Source of the DNA: Bolinopsis microptera
Taxonomy: Eukaryota; Ctenophora; Tentaculata; Lobata; Bolinopsidae
Assembly (NCBI RefSeq): GCF_026151205.1
Contig: NC_087072.1
Span: 8,542,084-8,606,083, forward strand
DNA: 64,000 nucleotides
Direction: 5' to 3'
The notes under the pieces: generated by a model
Told to the model about the DNA's origin: nothing
Databases searched by the model: none
The model's input: only the letters and a program-made list of their open reading frames with translations
Part shown: piece by piece, positions 52,671 through 64,000 of the stretch
Position numbering within the stretch: the first letter of the stretch is position 1
Layout: every line of letters starts with the position of its first letter
Position numbers and translations under genes: made by a program

Positions 52671-53408
52671 TTGAGTCAAAGATCTCTACCCTCTGTGATC
52701 AATGATCATTGACTAATGAGAATTGGTGTTTCAAACCGTCCGGTACGGTACGTGGTATGGCTTTTTGTTTTTGCAGGAACTGGCATATTTCGTCAACTGG
52801 GCTGTCGTCGATAGAGGGGATATACCGGATACTCCTACTGCATCTAGCAAATATCATTCATCTCTCTGATAGTTACGGGAATTTAAAATTTAAGGATAAT
52901 TATGGACTCGACACCTAATTCACTCGTATTATATACTTTCAAAATTATGTGAAAAGTATTTTTACTGAACCATAAAATATGATTTACTTATTTCATAATA
53001 TTGGTGCACGGTAGGGTGCTTCATTATAAAATTTAGCATTTTCCATATCAGTTTATCTTTCACGATTTTACTTAGTTTCATATGTTTAGACCTTCGAAAA
53101 ATCGAATCGTTGTTCTTAATTTCTGATTTAAATTGATAATTAATCGTACATGTTATTTGATTTTATTTGTGTTTTGAACCCTAATACTACAACACTACAG
53201 CTACATGTCTGCCATGCAATGGACTACTTAAAAGCATCAGCAATGCGTAAGTACATTAATTGTAATTTCAGATTTTTTTTCCTGAAGATGCTATAGCGGA
53301 TTCAGGACTGAATATATTGTTAAAAACTAAATGTGAATTATTTTGTCAACTCAGCGATTATGTTCACTTAGCTTTGTGAGTAATCACTAATCGTAGACCA
53401 ACAAATCC

Positions 53409-55477
53409 ATATGGGCAATTCCACGATAACAGTAACCAGTAACAAAATAATAAAGTTTGGAGGAGGTTTGGGAGAGATAGAAAATCTTTAAGATATTTGA
53501 CCATATTTTCAGGGGAAAAAAACCGTTTGTTGATATCTAGCCTAGTTTAAAAACTGTAGCGCGTCAAAGTTGGCTTAAATTTAGTGCATCTTTAGTGTGA
53601 ATATCCAGTTATTTTCAGAAAGATTTTAGGGAGCTTTATTAATCGTAGAATTCAATATTTTATCCTGTATATCAACCTAGTGGGCTTCAGATAGAAGGCC
53701 AGCCTAATTTTGAGGGCCAAATTTCTTTACTTTTTGAGTGTCTTATGATCAAATTTTTCCTCTTCGCGTGTGAATAACGCTACCAAATAGTGAAAAATGT
53801 TTTACTGTGGCTACACTATAAATCTGTTTGATTCGTAACTCTCTCTCTAACAGCAACTTTAGTCATCTATAAAGGTCAGAAAATTTCATTCGTTTTGTCA
53901 CACTGGAAGTGCAAAAAGTAGGGGTAGTGTGATTCACAGGTAGCGTAATTCACAGCTTGGTAGTGTAATTTACACAGCGGAAAATTAATAAAACAAGTGG
54001 TTAAAATGCTTTGTTGTGAAATAAATTGTACTTTCAATGCTTCCAGGGCAATTCCAGGGACCTATTTTCAACAACTGCCTGAAAGTGTTGGTAATTTAAT
54101 CGAAATTAGGGTTCCGCCAGGGCAAAATGTGCCACTTTTAGACCTTAAATCGCAAAAATAATGATTTTTAAATGGATTAGGACATCAAAATTGATTTGAA
54201 AGTGTTTTATAGTCATTGTTAGGTCTAAGAACACTTATTTGAGTAATTTAAAGGCTTATTTTCAGAAAATATCAGCAATTTGGGGCTAAAATTACCTTAT
54301 TTTCTTGTCACGTAACTAAATTTTGCTCAAAAGAGCAGTGTTTTTGCCCCAAAAAATTCTAATTTTTATCAAAAACCATGTATAGAGGTATCAAATTAAA
54401 GCTCTTGATGACCTCTTCACATTCAAAACACAAAGAAGTAGTTTAGAATTGATATAAGTGATAAAATGGTCTAAAAATGGATTCAAAAAGTTATAAATTT
54501 CGCCCAATTTCTGTCTAATCATGAACCTTTGAGAGCTCATAAAAAAATCATGCCACAATATTACACTGTACATTTTTCTAGGATTACTCTAAATGTCCTA
54601 TACTTACAGATAGATCAACTTATAGATGCTTACCAAAGTTAATTTGCAACTTATTTTTGTAGTTTGTCCTAAAAAATGGCAAAAAATTGCCAAAAAATGC
54701 AATTTTTGACAAAAAATGAGGTAAAATTAATATTTGAGGTCAAATATCCATTTAATCACTCTAAAAACCTTTTTAAACGTTATTTTGGGGCAAGATACCC
54801 CTAGAATACATGTTTTGTGGTATATCATACCCCTTAGTCATGCCTATATCTTATGTCTACCTCGCATGGGCGCCCCGACCACTGTGGTATGGCAGTAGGG
54901 TGTAATCTACGCCATTACCAGTATCTAATTGGACCGATTAGTAGTCAATTTAATTTAAAATCAGTAATAGTCAGTCTACTTCACCATTTTACAATAGCAG
55001 CAACCAAATCAAGAACAAGCAAACATCAATACAACGCACAAACAGAGCAACTGGGCAGAGTGTGAGTTACACTACGTCCAAATGTGAATAACGTTTACTT
55101 CCTATATTGTCCCTGTACTACACACATTCCACAAATTTATGTTAGGAAGGACATAGGAAGTTAAAAAAATGTGTACTTTATTGTGATCAAGCCTTATTGT
55201 AACTTCTGCTATTACACTGGGGCACGAATTGCAATTTTAAGGCAAGATTTCTAAAACACCAAATTATGCCTGTGAATAACGTCTACTTTTTAAAATGCTG
55301 CTCACATAAAAAGTATAAGAGATAGACATTAAACTTTTGTTGCCACATCATCACAAACGTTTAAACTTCATTCTGACTTTATATTATCATGCTGCTAATG
55401 TTAGCCTACAATTAGCATGCAATTAAAAGCTAAATTTTGTGCAAAGCGTGAATTACACTACGTGGAATTGCCCATAT
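53409..55477. mobile_element. 2.07-kb element with 17-bp perfect terminal inverted repeats
   Basis: ATATGGGCAATTCCACG (53409-53425) is exactly inverted as CGTGGAATTGCCCATAT (55461-55477). Subterminal words recur inside: GTAATTCACAG-type repeats at 53924-53980, TTACACTACGT near 55067 and 55453, and GTGAATAACG(T/C) words at 53770, 55083 and 55272. No transposase is recognised; the interior is AT-rich with many AAAAATGGC words. It is probably a non-autonomous DNA transposon. The boundaries may be a few bases off because the outermost ATAT could be the target site. Confidence 0.65.
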
Positions 55478-55865
55478 ATGAAATAATCATTAAAAACCGA
55501 TAAAATTACTGGTGATCATTTCACTGTTAAACTGTTTTTCCGGACAAAATTGTTCACACTTCCAAGTTTGTTCTGCACGTAACGCTAGCTTAACTAATGG
55601 TAATTCGCTCATCCATTGAAACAATTCTTCAAAATTCTAGAATCGGATGCAATAATCCGTTAATCAACTAAAATCTTAAAATATAATAGTTACTTGCTAT
55701 AAAAATCTATATTAGACATTTTAATTGTAAACACCGTCCGCGTGGGATGACTTAACGCTGAATGATATAAACATTTGAATACTGCAAATGATAGGGAGGT
55801 CACACACATTTGTTTGGACATGTGGTTGGTCGAGCACTCTCACGTGTCAGAGAAACACAGAAAAC

Positions 55866-56403
55866 ACAGTTCACCTCCCCACCACAAGAATACAGTTCCA
55901 TCCCAACCAAAAAAATACAGTTCACCTCCCAACCAGAAAAATACAGTTCACCTCCCAACCAGAAAAATACAGTTCAACTCTCTACCAGAAAAATACAGTT
56001 CACCTCCCCACCACAAGAATATAGTTCACCTCCCCACCACAAGAATACAGTTCCCTCCCAACCAGAAAAATACAGTTCACCTCCCCACCAGAAAAATACA
56101 GTTCCCTCCCAACCAGAAAAATACAGTTCACCTCCCAACCAGAAAAATACAGTTCAACTCTCTACCAGAAAAATACAGTTCACCTCCCCTCCACAAGAAT
56201 ATAGTTCACCTCCCCACCACAAGAATACAGTTCCCTCCCAACCAGAAAAATACAGTTCACCTCCCCACCAGAAAAATACAGTTCCCTCCCAACCAGAAAA
56301 ATACAGTTCCCTCCCCACCAGAAAAATACAGTTCACCTCCCAACCAGAAAACCACAGTTCACCTCCCCACCACAAGAATACAGTTCAAGCTCCCCACCAT
56401 GAC
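55866..56403. repeat. 25/26-bp minisatellite with 180-bp higher-order repeat
   Basis: About 21 units of the type ACAGTTCACCTCCCMACCAG followed by AAAAAT or CAAGAAT run head to tail. Unit starts 55866, 55892, 55917, 55943 and so on give lengths of 26 or 25 bp. Units 4-10 (55943-56122) are repeated in the same order as units 11-17 (56123-56302), a seven-unit, 180-bp higher-order repeat with one substitution seen by eye. All three plus-strand frames are open across nearly the whole array (the longest frames are 55775-56656 and 55810-56445), giving proline/lysine/asparagine-rich peptides that change frame with unit length. Confidence 0.93.
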
Positions 56404-59400
56404 CAGTATACAGATCTACAGTACTATAATAAAGTCCAGGTGTAAGGCCTGGTACACACAGCTAGAAGGCAAAGGACCGTGTCTCGAGTGCAGGTGGCTG
56501 GTGGGGCCGCCAAACCAGCTGAGAGCGTATATAGCTGGAGTATTTAAGCGTGTCAGCTCCGCAAGCACGAGTCATTATACCATGTATATAATATCTCCCC
56601 TCCTCAATGATATCAAGTGTAGTCGAGTATTACAACGTGTTATCAGTCGTGTGTGAGGACAGAATACCACTATAAGGAGGGGGGGGGTTTAAAGTTGGGG
56701 CAGGACCCCATTTTGGGCTGTGAGCTGATTTTTAGACGCCCACTCAAATTCACCTTCAACAACAAATCCACCTTTAACAACACAGCTGTTGCGATCTTTC
56801 ATTTTAATATTACATGTGCTAAATTTATATCGCTTTTTAACAGGTTATCATGCTTTGGCTTCAAGTCAGCAATCAAAGTTTAAAAATGTTGAAATGCATC
56901 AGCAAGCATGTTGTTAAATTGAAAGAGTTGTATTTGATTATTCCTGATGCCTGATTTAGCTGCATTATATAACTTAACTTCTGCGGAATTAATTTGCCTA
57001 TCGAGAAAGGTGCTGTGGTTGATTAGCTGTTTACAGCATGATATAATTCCCAAGAATGGTTTTACTTTTACCATGTTTGGTCGCGTAAATAAATGTTGCG
57101 CAAATGTTGGTAGAAGTGATGAAATTTCTTTGTCGATTATTCTTACTTAAAGGGGGCACTTTAATTTTGCTGACGCAATCTATGCTATCAAAGTCGACAG
57201 GACATTATAACTTAACTGAAAAGTTTTTATGGTTTAACCCCCGGATTGATATAATACACTGTAGAAGCAGCAAGCACAGGAGAGCGTAAACTACTCGCAG
57301 TGCCAGACGTATTAAGGTATCAAAATGAGATGAGCTCGGAAACTGAGTTTCTGGGTTTATTACATTGACACTGTTACTTATTACAGTGACACTGTTAATG
57401 ACTTAGTGAGCACTTCAATATAAATTGGGAGTTTTCAGTCGTCTGGGAATCAGTAAAACCATTTCTAATTCTTGACCACGCCAAATTAATGATTCTAAGA
57501 TTATTATTATAAGTGGAACATCTCAATTAAGAACGCCCACACAAGATAAATGCACCTTTTAATTAAGGATACCTTGCATAATCAGACACGTCTCAGCTCA
57601 TATTTACTCCGCTATATAATCTTTGCTCGTGTAAAATCAGAAAATTAGATCGAGTTCTAGAAGAATCGTTTATCGTGAGTAGCCGAGAATGTAAGAAGAA
57701 GTGAAATGTGGCCATATTTGGCAAGCAGCAGGCAAATCATCTCCCTCTTTCGTGTAAATATGTGTGTTTTTACTCCCGACACCCAATGTTATGTTCCTAG
57801 TTGGTCTGCCTCCCCTTCCTTGGTGGTCCGGCTCTTTATATGTGAGCGGTAATCAGATCAGGAACTTGTTTTAAGAGCAGTATAATACTCCTTCATAAAT
57901 ACATTTCCTCAGACACGTCTAACTTCCACGTTTAGGCGAACAAACTACTCTCCTGGCTGTCGTATTAATTTAATGGTTTGACCATAGAGCCAAGGCCGTA
58001 GAAATTTAGAAAGCAAAAAAAGTGCTATCGCCACAACCACTGAAGGATTAAATAATTAATGTTCATGCCCTCTGGCCCTGCTTATTACGAGATGTTGTCG
58101 CGTGTTATCTTAGGAATGTTTTTAAAAGTTGACAAGTGGATGATTCGTCACGCCCTGAACTCATTCCTAACGCATTAACATATCTTTAATGGGCGCTCGA
58201 CCTTGCAAAATATTCCTAAGTTTTGACATTTGCTGACATTAAAATTACCTTGAATTCCGTGATATTCTTGTGCCTTGATGTTTTAAAAATAAGAAAGGTT
58301 AAAACTTAGAGGGTGGCCCTTGCTAAGAGTAGCACCTTTTGTCCCTGACCAGAGAACATGAACAGTTTAATGGAACGCTGAACAGTCTCCTCAAACTAGA
58401 GATTAAGTGTGATCTTCCTCTCATGAAGGGTAATAATAATTCCCAAAAGAGTGGTGGACACTTTGACAGATGTTCATGACATCTTTGCTGTTGCGTCATG
58501 GAACAACCTAAAAAGATTATAGAGCAGTATCAGTGAAAACTAAAGATCCCGTGGATGGGCGGAGTAACGGCCGTTTAATGATCTGACATTAAGTACTCAA
58601 AACTGGTTTAATCTTTTTAATACCGTCACACTTATTTTTACTCACTTAATCACGTGATCATGGGTCTGAGATAAGGTTCAACCTTCAAAACCTCAGCTGT
58701 CTCCTTACCACACGGAACTACAATCTCTTCCAATATCATTTTTGTCGTATATCTGTCGTCTGAATAGTTCGACGTTTCGTCTCCGAACTATTTTGAATAC
58801 TAATTATCCTGCTGCTCAAGTTTTGCTGTAATTGACCTCCTCAGTCCTTCACTTACACTTCCCACGTCTATATTGAGACGTGACATAGACAGCTTATTAC
58901 TTGTTATTATAGGCTATATTACTGTCCTCAATAAGTTTGTCGTTCGCAGATTCATCTAAAAATGTTAGTCGTGATCTTTTAATTAATTCAAAGCATAATC
59001 AATTTCTAATTACTTTACTTCTAGAAAAAAGCAAATTAAGGTTTTATAAATAAATTACAAATAAATTATTATATTCTGACCGGTTAACATCAAACGTTGT
59101 CAGATAAACATAATCATCCTGCATCCTTCCTGAGGAATTTAAAGAAATCGTATTACTCCGTAGTCCGTAGGGGGCTGTAATAACTTCCAGATTACAGGTT
59201 ACATGCCTAGTGCCTAGTCCACTATCTCAAAATGATAACTTTTTAAATACAATACAATAATTTGTGCATTACATTTGCGGTTTGCGGATATATATTATGT
59301 TATATTTGCTAAGTTTGTCATGCCAGTAAGATTGGGAAGCATGTTTCAGTAAAGAGTAAGTTCAGTATGACTATGTTGATCATCAGTTTCGTAAAAAAAC

Positions 59401-59892
59401 AGGACACTTGAATTCAAATCAATTCGTTAATCATCAGAACCTGGAACCACAAACACTGTGTTCATATCATACATTTTTGGGATTTCCATTGGCTGTTTAA
59501 ATCAAATTATGATATCGCGATGAATTTTCGCACGCATGCACTCCTTTTAGATGCACCCCAGTTCTCATGGTATCAAATTTGCGGCAAAATTTCTGTACAT
59601 ACTCTGCTATGGGCCGTTCTCCTGGCTCAAGCAGGTCTAGTTCATCCATATATATTTCTGTACAGATTTCACTTATGTTACAGAGCTTACTGAAGAAGCA
59701 AATATTGGTTTCCTGGAATTCGCTGGAGTAGAACTAACTGCTCCACCAAGTAACTTGACAGACCATTTAACAAGAAGTCGAGACAGAAATAGTTGGAGTC
59801 AACGATCCTATTTAATTAATTCTGAAATCTGTCATTATTATAAGACATGGGTACTTTCACAGTTCTTAATTTTACAAAGTGCGTCGTTAATG
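56404..59892. other. Intergenic, no gene recognised
   Basis: A G tract (GGAGGGGGGGGG) lies at about 56679-56690. Several short frames of 60-80 codons have no recognisable content. No repeat or RNA gene is seen. Confidence 0.4.
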
Positions 59893-61334
59893 CTATAAAT
59901 AGCGGGTAAGTATGATTTATGAGCTCAAAGGAGCACTTAAAGTATGATCTTCAAGGCAATAATAGAGTTTGTAACCCCTATTTGTCTCTCGATTGACGTG
60001 GAATCTTCGTTACCGTTGGGAGCAGTTGACTGAGCGATTTCAACCAAATTTATTGTTTCCGAGAATTATTTTAGCATTTAAGAATCGGGTTACCATCCGG
60101 TCAGTTCCGCCATTTGTGGCAGCTGAAAGACGTGCAGATATGAGAGGATTGTGATTGAACACTCAACAGGGTACTACTACAAGAGTACACAATAATATCA
60201 TGATGTTGTGGTTACACACTGAGGTAGCAACACATCTGTTACCCTGCAGCAACTGTACCTAACATCCGGCCCTCACGTCACCACTATATATCTATTTATA
60301 GCTCCCCCTCAGCTCCCTTACATCTTCCTTACAGCTCCCCTCCAAGTCACCGCACCACCTCACCCCATGTGTCGCCAGGTGTCAAATTTGAATCTCAGCC
60401 CGTCTCATTGTCATACACCTTCCGGAATATTCTGATCAATCATTCTACATTAGCCAAACCAGAGAGCTAACCGCTACAATTATAAGAATCGTAGCTCCTA
60501 AATTACCCAATTCCAGATTCGTCTCCGCTGTTTGAGCAGCTGTTTAAGATCTGGAACGTTCTCTGATGGCCCCACGTGGCGTCATACCCGACTACGAGCT
60601 ATTTATAGCATGTTTGGTGACCCACAGGTCTATTTATATTACCATTGGTAGACTCTGTCTGCTAGAATCCCGCAATATACAGACCGGTAGATGTGCAAGC
60701 AAGCAAACAACGTGCTATAACCACTTTATAGACCATGATACTACTTCACAGGTCAGATCTGCTGACTTTTCACGCACTTTCACAGTATTCAATCTACTAT
60801 TATTGGACCTCTGAATCATCTTATGATATTGATCACTGTATTGTAAAAGTTAATTGTACTGAAATGTAACGGTTGGTTGGTTCGTTAAATGCCCCTCCAA
60901 TAACTCCATGATTCCAATCTTCTGCTCATCTTATCAAATTGAATCCCCTAATCGTATAGGGATGTTGAATATGAAGTCTATTTCCGAATATTCCGGTCAT
61001 GTCCCACACAGTCTTCAAGTTTCACGTTCACACCTGCTCCCCCCCCCCTCTGTTGTAGACACACAGTTACCCAACAACACGGGGCCCAGCTTTTCCTGAG
61101 AGATGAGAGAGCTAATTTGGGTAGCCGGGGGCCGATGTTCTAATGTAATAAAGCCGGGCCAGTGTGGGAGATCAACCTGATACCTCACTGTACGTGACAC
61201 GTGTTACAGTCCTCAGCTCAGAACTCTCACTTCCCTCTCCCCGGTTCATGATATGAACACTGAAGCTCCATTTAACACTGAAGCTCCATTTAACAGCACC
61301 ATTATTGTTGTGATTCAGCTATTATTATTTATAG
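59893..61334. promoter_or_regulatory. Cluster of MEF2/TATA-type motifs
   Basis: CTATAAATAG at 59893-59902, CTATTTATAG at 60292-60301 and 60599-60608, and TTATTTATAG at 61325-61334 all fit the MEF2 consensus YTAWWWWTAR; a fifth copy is at 63226-63235. Such words can also serve as TATA boxes; two are followed by GCTCCCCC. No transcription unit is identified. Confidence 0.35.
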
Positions 61335-63225
61335 CACATGTACTATGTAGAGATATGATCTAGGAATTAGGATTGTTGGTCCAGCCATTTCATGAATCAC
61401 ATTGTCTGTCGAATGTAGTGGAGGAGGAAATTAATAGTTTTCTTATCAATAGAAAACATAAGGAAACATTAGGAATACTGGTCCACCACGCTCGCCTTTG
61501 TTGAGCGGCGAGCGCGTCACTAACAGTTGAACAGGTGCCAGAACTTAAAATTGATTTACTGTGTACAGCTGTAGACCGTCAGACCTTTGTAGTCAGTGTA
61601 TAACGTTTAACACATGAAATAGCAATGATGTAATAGCTCTACTAAAGACAAGTCCCCATGTTAATTATCACCGTGCACACCAACTTCGAAAGTTCCTTGA
61701 CGATAGTGACCTCATATCATTGCTCTATATTATGACTAATATGACTTTTTGCCGCGCTACTCAGCTAATTGGAGATGTCATCCTGTACTGGCACATTGCT
61801 CTGTCAAGACAGCAGTAGCGTGTCAGTGCTATAAAAGGGACAAAATGTTCAACAGTATTTATGAACTGTTCAGTATTTATTGTACATCTGGTAAATAGAC
61901 GAGCTCTCTCTCTCCCTCTCGCCTGCCTCATACACTCTCTCATATTGCTCAGGTTCTCTCTCTCTCATGAAGTCATCTCTATTTTGAGGAGAGTTCCACT
62001 CTACTGAACACGGCATCGTGTACTATTTCCTTATTTTCGTGTGTGACTGTGGTTCGAGGCCATCATCACTTTCGTGAGGTGGTGGTGGTCTCTTTGAAAA
62101 CTAGAACCACTTACAAAGAAGAAATAGATCTTCAAAGAAATGTCAAATGTGTGCTGAATGTGTTCTCCAGAACAGAGTGGTTGTGAACATCTTTAAGTTT
62201 AAGGTGTGTTTAAGGTGTAGTCCGTTTTATCGAAATCTGCTGTCACTTTGATTTGCTAAGTAAGTATTTTCTTGGCTGTGGGCTGTGGTCCGTGGAGAAA
62301 AGGGAGATAAGAATTGATTTCTTCATGCTTATTTTTGGATTGTTCTCCGTTATATTTAAATGCAATATAAGGATAATAATTACGGTCGTTAATTTCATTT
62401 TCTCGATGGCAACTTAATCACCTTTATTTTAATCTTGAAAGTCGCGAATTTATCTCCCTCCGCTAATATATCAACTTATAAATTCTAACATTATGAATAT
62501 CTTGCAACGCCTTTGATAAAGCCTTAGAGTTTCCCCATAATATATATTCAAACGGAAGTTGCTTTCGAACTATATTATTTGTTCCTCTTAGCAATAACAT
62601 ATTAGTCGATCCAATTATCTGTCATTTTCTTAACTCGTTTACATCATCACATCATATGCATAAAAATCAGGCCCTAATTATTTGAATCGAAAATAATTCT
62701 GTTGAATAATGAATTTGAAAAGGACATCGAAAGTTAGGGGTTGAGGTTCTTGTGCGTGGGGTATAACGTAGTGTATCACGTTAGGCATCTATTTACAAAA
62801 CTTTAAACACAAACTTTGTATTGTGACGCCAGTGCTAATTAAAGGCTCGAATTATCTTATACGGCCCTTACTTTCTTACGTGTAATTAGTTATCGTGCGA
62901 TATTTACATTACCACACACACATGCTACATCTTGTTCGGAGTATTGAGCGAGAACTTTTGAATAATTTCGTAGAATTATTCCATTTATTATCTAGATATA
63001 ATATGTTTGCAGAGGTCAGTAGTTTTCTGGTTCTAAACCTCTTGCTGGTTACACATGATGTTAGTTGAAGCTTTAAAGGTAATGCCCTGCTTTGCAAGTA
63101 TAGCTAGTGCAACGTGTTTCTGTGGTAAGGAGATCATTAAAAAGATGATGTGTTATAATGTGCTCTCTCACATGACACGTGACAAGTACCACAGTGCTCT
63201 TCTTCCGGCGGCTATGTTATTGTTA
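61335..63225. other. Intergenic with CT-rich tracts and one TATA box
   Basis: TATAAAAG at 61830-61837 (in GTGCTATAAAAGGGACA) is a strong TATA-box match on the plus strand. CT runs follow at 61904-61920 and 61956-61967. No coding region is recognised. Confidence 0.35.
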
Positions 63226-63956
63226 CTATAAATAGCTCCCCCACGAACTAGCTCCAGTCTGCAGCACACCCCTGCACCTGACCAGGAATTAACTAACACT
63301 GCTTCCTTTCTTGAGCTGTGCTTCCCGCCAATCTCGCGTCGCCGCCAGCCCAACCAAAATAGAAATATTCTGTGGAAAGCAAGGAAGTTCTAACTTGGTA
63401 TTTCTTATGCCGTGGGTTCAAGACTGGCATTGGTCTACTGACTTACTTGCTCCAGAACAACTGCTTGCAGCACCGTTTTCTTGTGTCTAGCACAGCGCTG
63501 TAAATCGCTGGCTCGACTCTCACCCGGATGGGACACAGCCAATCAGCACTTAGTCAGCTCTCTGTCGACCAATCAGAGGAGGTGAGCCCACTCACGTGAA
63601 CTGACGATGTGTCTAAGAGAGGTGCTAGTGCAGACTACTTGCTTCTCCCACCACGTCTCTCTGGCTTGTAGTGAGAGAGAGTAAGTCAGGGAGAGAGAGA
63701 GAGAGAGAGCTGGGCTCTTTCTCCCATTTAATTGAGGAAGCGGGCTGGTATTAATAGCCGCTGTTCTCATTGCGTACGAATATCTCTCTGCTTCCTGCTG
63801 CTGCCCAGCAGTTTAACCAACGACTGTACTAGGAGAGTGCGACCAATGCCTGCCTGCCGTTCCAGCCACATTGTGTGGCACAACAACTACTTGCCTCTCT
63901 CGCTCTATACTACCAACCTACCGTGTTTATTTGTTTTATTTACCGGCCCTCTCATA

Positions 63957-64000
<44 letters not shown>
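63226..64000. repeat. TATA/MEF2 site, GA/CT tracts and terminal CT microsatellite
   Basis: CTATAAATAG at 63226-63235 is followed by CTCCCCC. A GA tract lies at about 63674-63711, and the window ends in an uninterrupted CT run from about 63959. GA/CT tracts next to TATA-like boxes suggest promoter DNA of a gene beyond the window, but nothing here proves it. Confidence 0.5.

Noticed and set aside
55775-56656. 293-aa protein gene
   Set aside because: The frame mainly follows a 25/26-bp minisatellite that is open in every forward frame; no domain, conserved start or intron supports a gene. Kept as a finding only.
63405-63420. Box B-like GGTTCAAGACT as part of a tRNA or SINE
   Set aside because: No box A at the right distance upstream and no tRNA fold.

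Overview
This window is AT-rich invertebrate genomic DNA. It holds host genes with short spliceosomal introns, set in a sea of transposable elements. The host genes are a Shaker-type voltage-gated potassium channel on the minus strand (2210-4519, uninterrupted reading frame) and a kinesin-3 motor gene on the minus strand (9197-17197, which I reconstruct as 22 coding exons with matching splice phases). Gene content (Kv channel, KIF28/KLP-6-like kinesin), animal-type retroelements (CR1-like LINEs, a Ty1/copia element, a FLYWCH-MULE transposase) and canonical GT-AG introns point to a metazoan, probably a non-vertebrate marine lineage. A cnidarian or ctenophore is a guess, not a demonstration.

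Layout. 0.4-1.3 kb: a tRNA-derived SINE, a small inverted-repeat element and a 10-bp-period array. 2.2-5.2 kb: the Kv gene and, upstream of it, a 233-bp duplicated fragment of its own coding sequence. 5.2-8 kb: a CCGG cluster, paired hairpins, and a 5'-truncated LINE flanked on both sides by TTTTACAC-type repeats. 9.2-17.2 kb: the kinesin gene (motor, FHA, kinesin-3 C-terminal region), ending in a predicted CaaX motif, with two RFX-type X-box sequences in its largest intron. 18.5-22.6 kb: a CR1/L2-like LINE split by a 758-bp insertion that carries five CACGTG sites and a run of stem-loops, and also frameshifted inside RT. 23.2-28.2 kb: an apparently intact Ty1/copia element with identical 165-bp LTRs and an intact 1454-aa gag-pol.

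28.7-40.8 kb is the strangest region. It is a nested palindrome with arms at about 29.5-32.3 and 34.0-38.4 kb, enclosing the relic of a FLYWCH-MULE transposase flanked by TGTCGCACTA-type arrays. Mirror-image hairpin arrays built of 10-bp units with GC-rich loops lie outside it. A 709-bp inverted-repeat element with an 8-bp target duplication sits in only one arm.

41.8-46.6 kb: a nearly complete CR1-like LINE on the minus strand with an intact ORF1 (PHD-like finger plus zinc knuckles) and an ORF2 broken by one nonsense codon and one insertion. 47.7-51.2 kb: two further LINE remnants, one with an RNase H domain. 53.4-55.5 kb: an element bounded by 17-bp inverted repeats. 55.9-56.4 kb: a 25/26-bp minisatellite with higher-order structure. 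The last 8 kb has no recognised gene but is rich in CTATTTATAG/TATAAATAG and CT/GA tracts, as expected of promoter-type or regulatory DNA.
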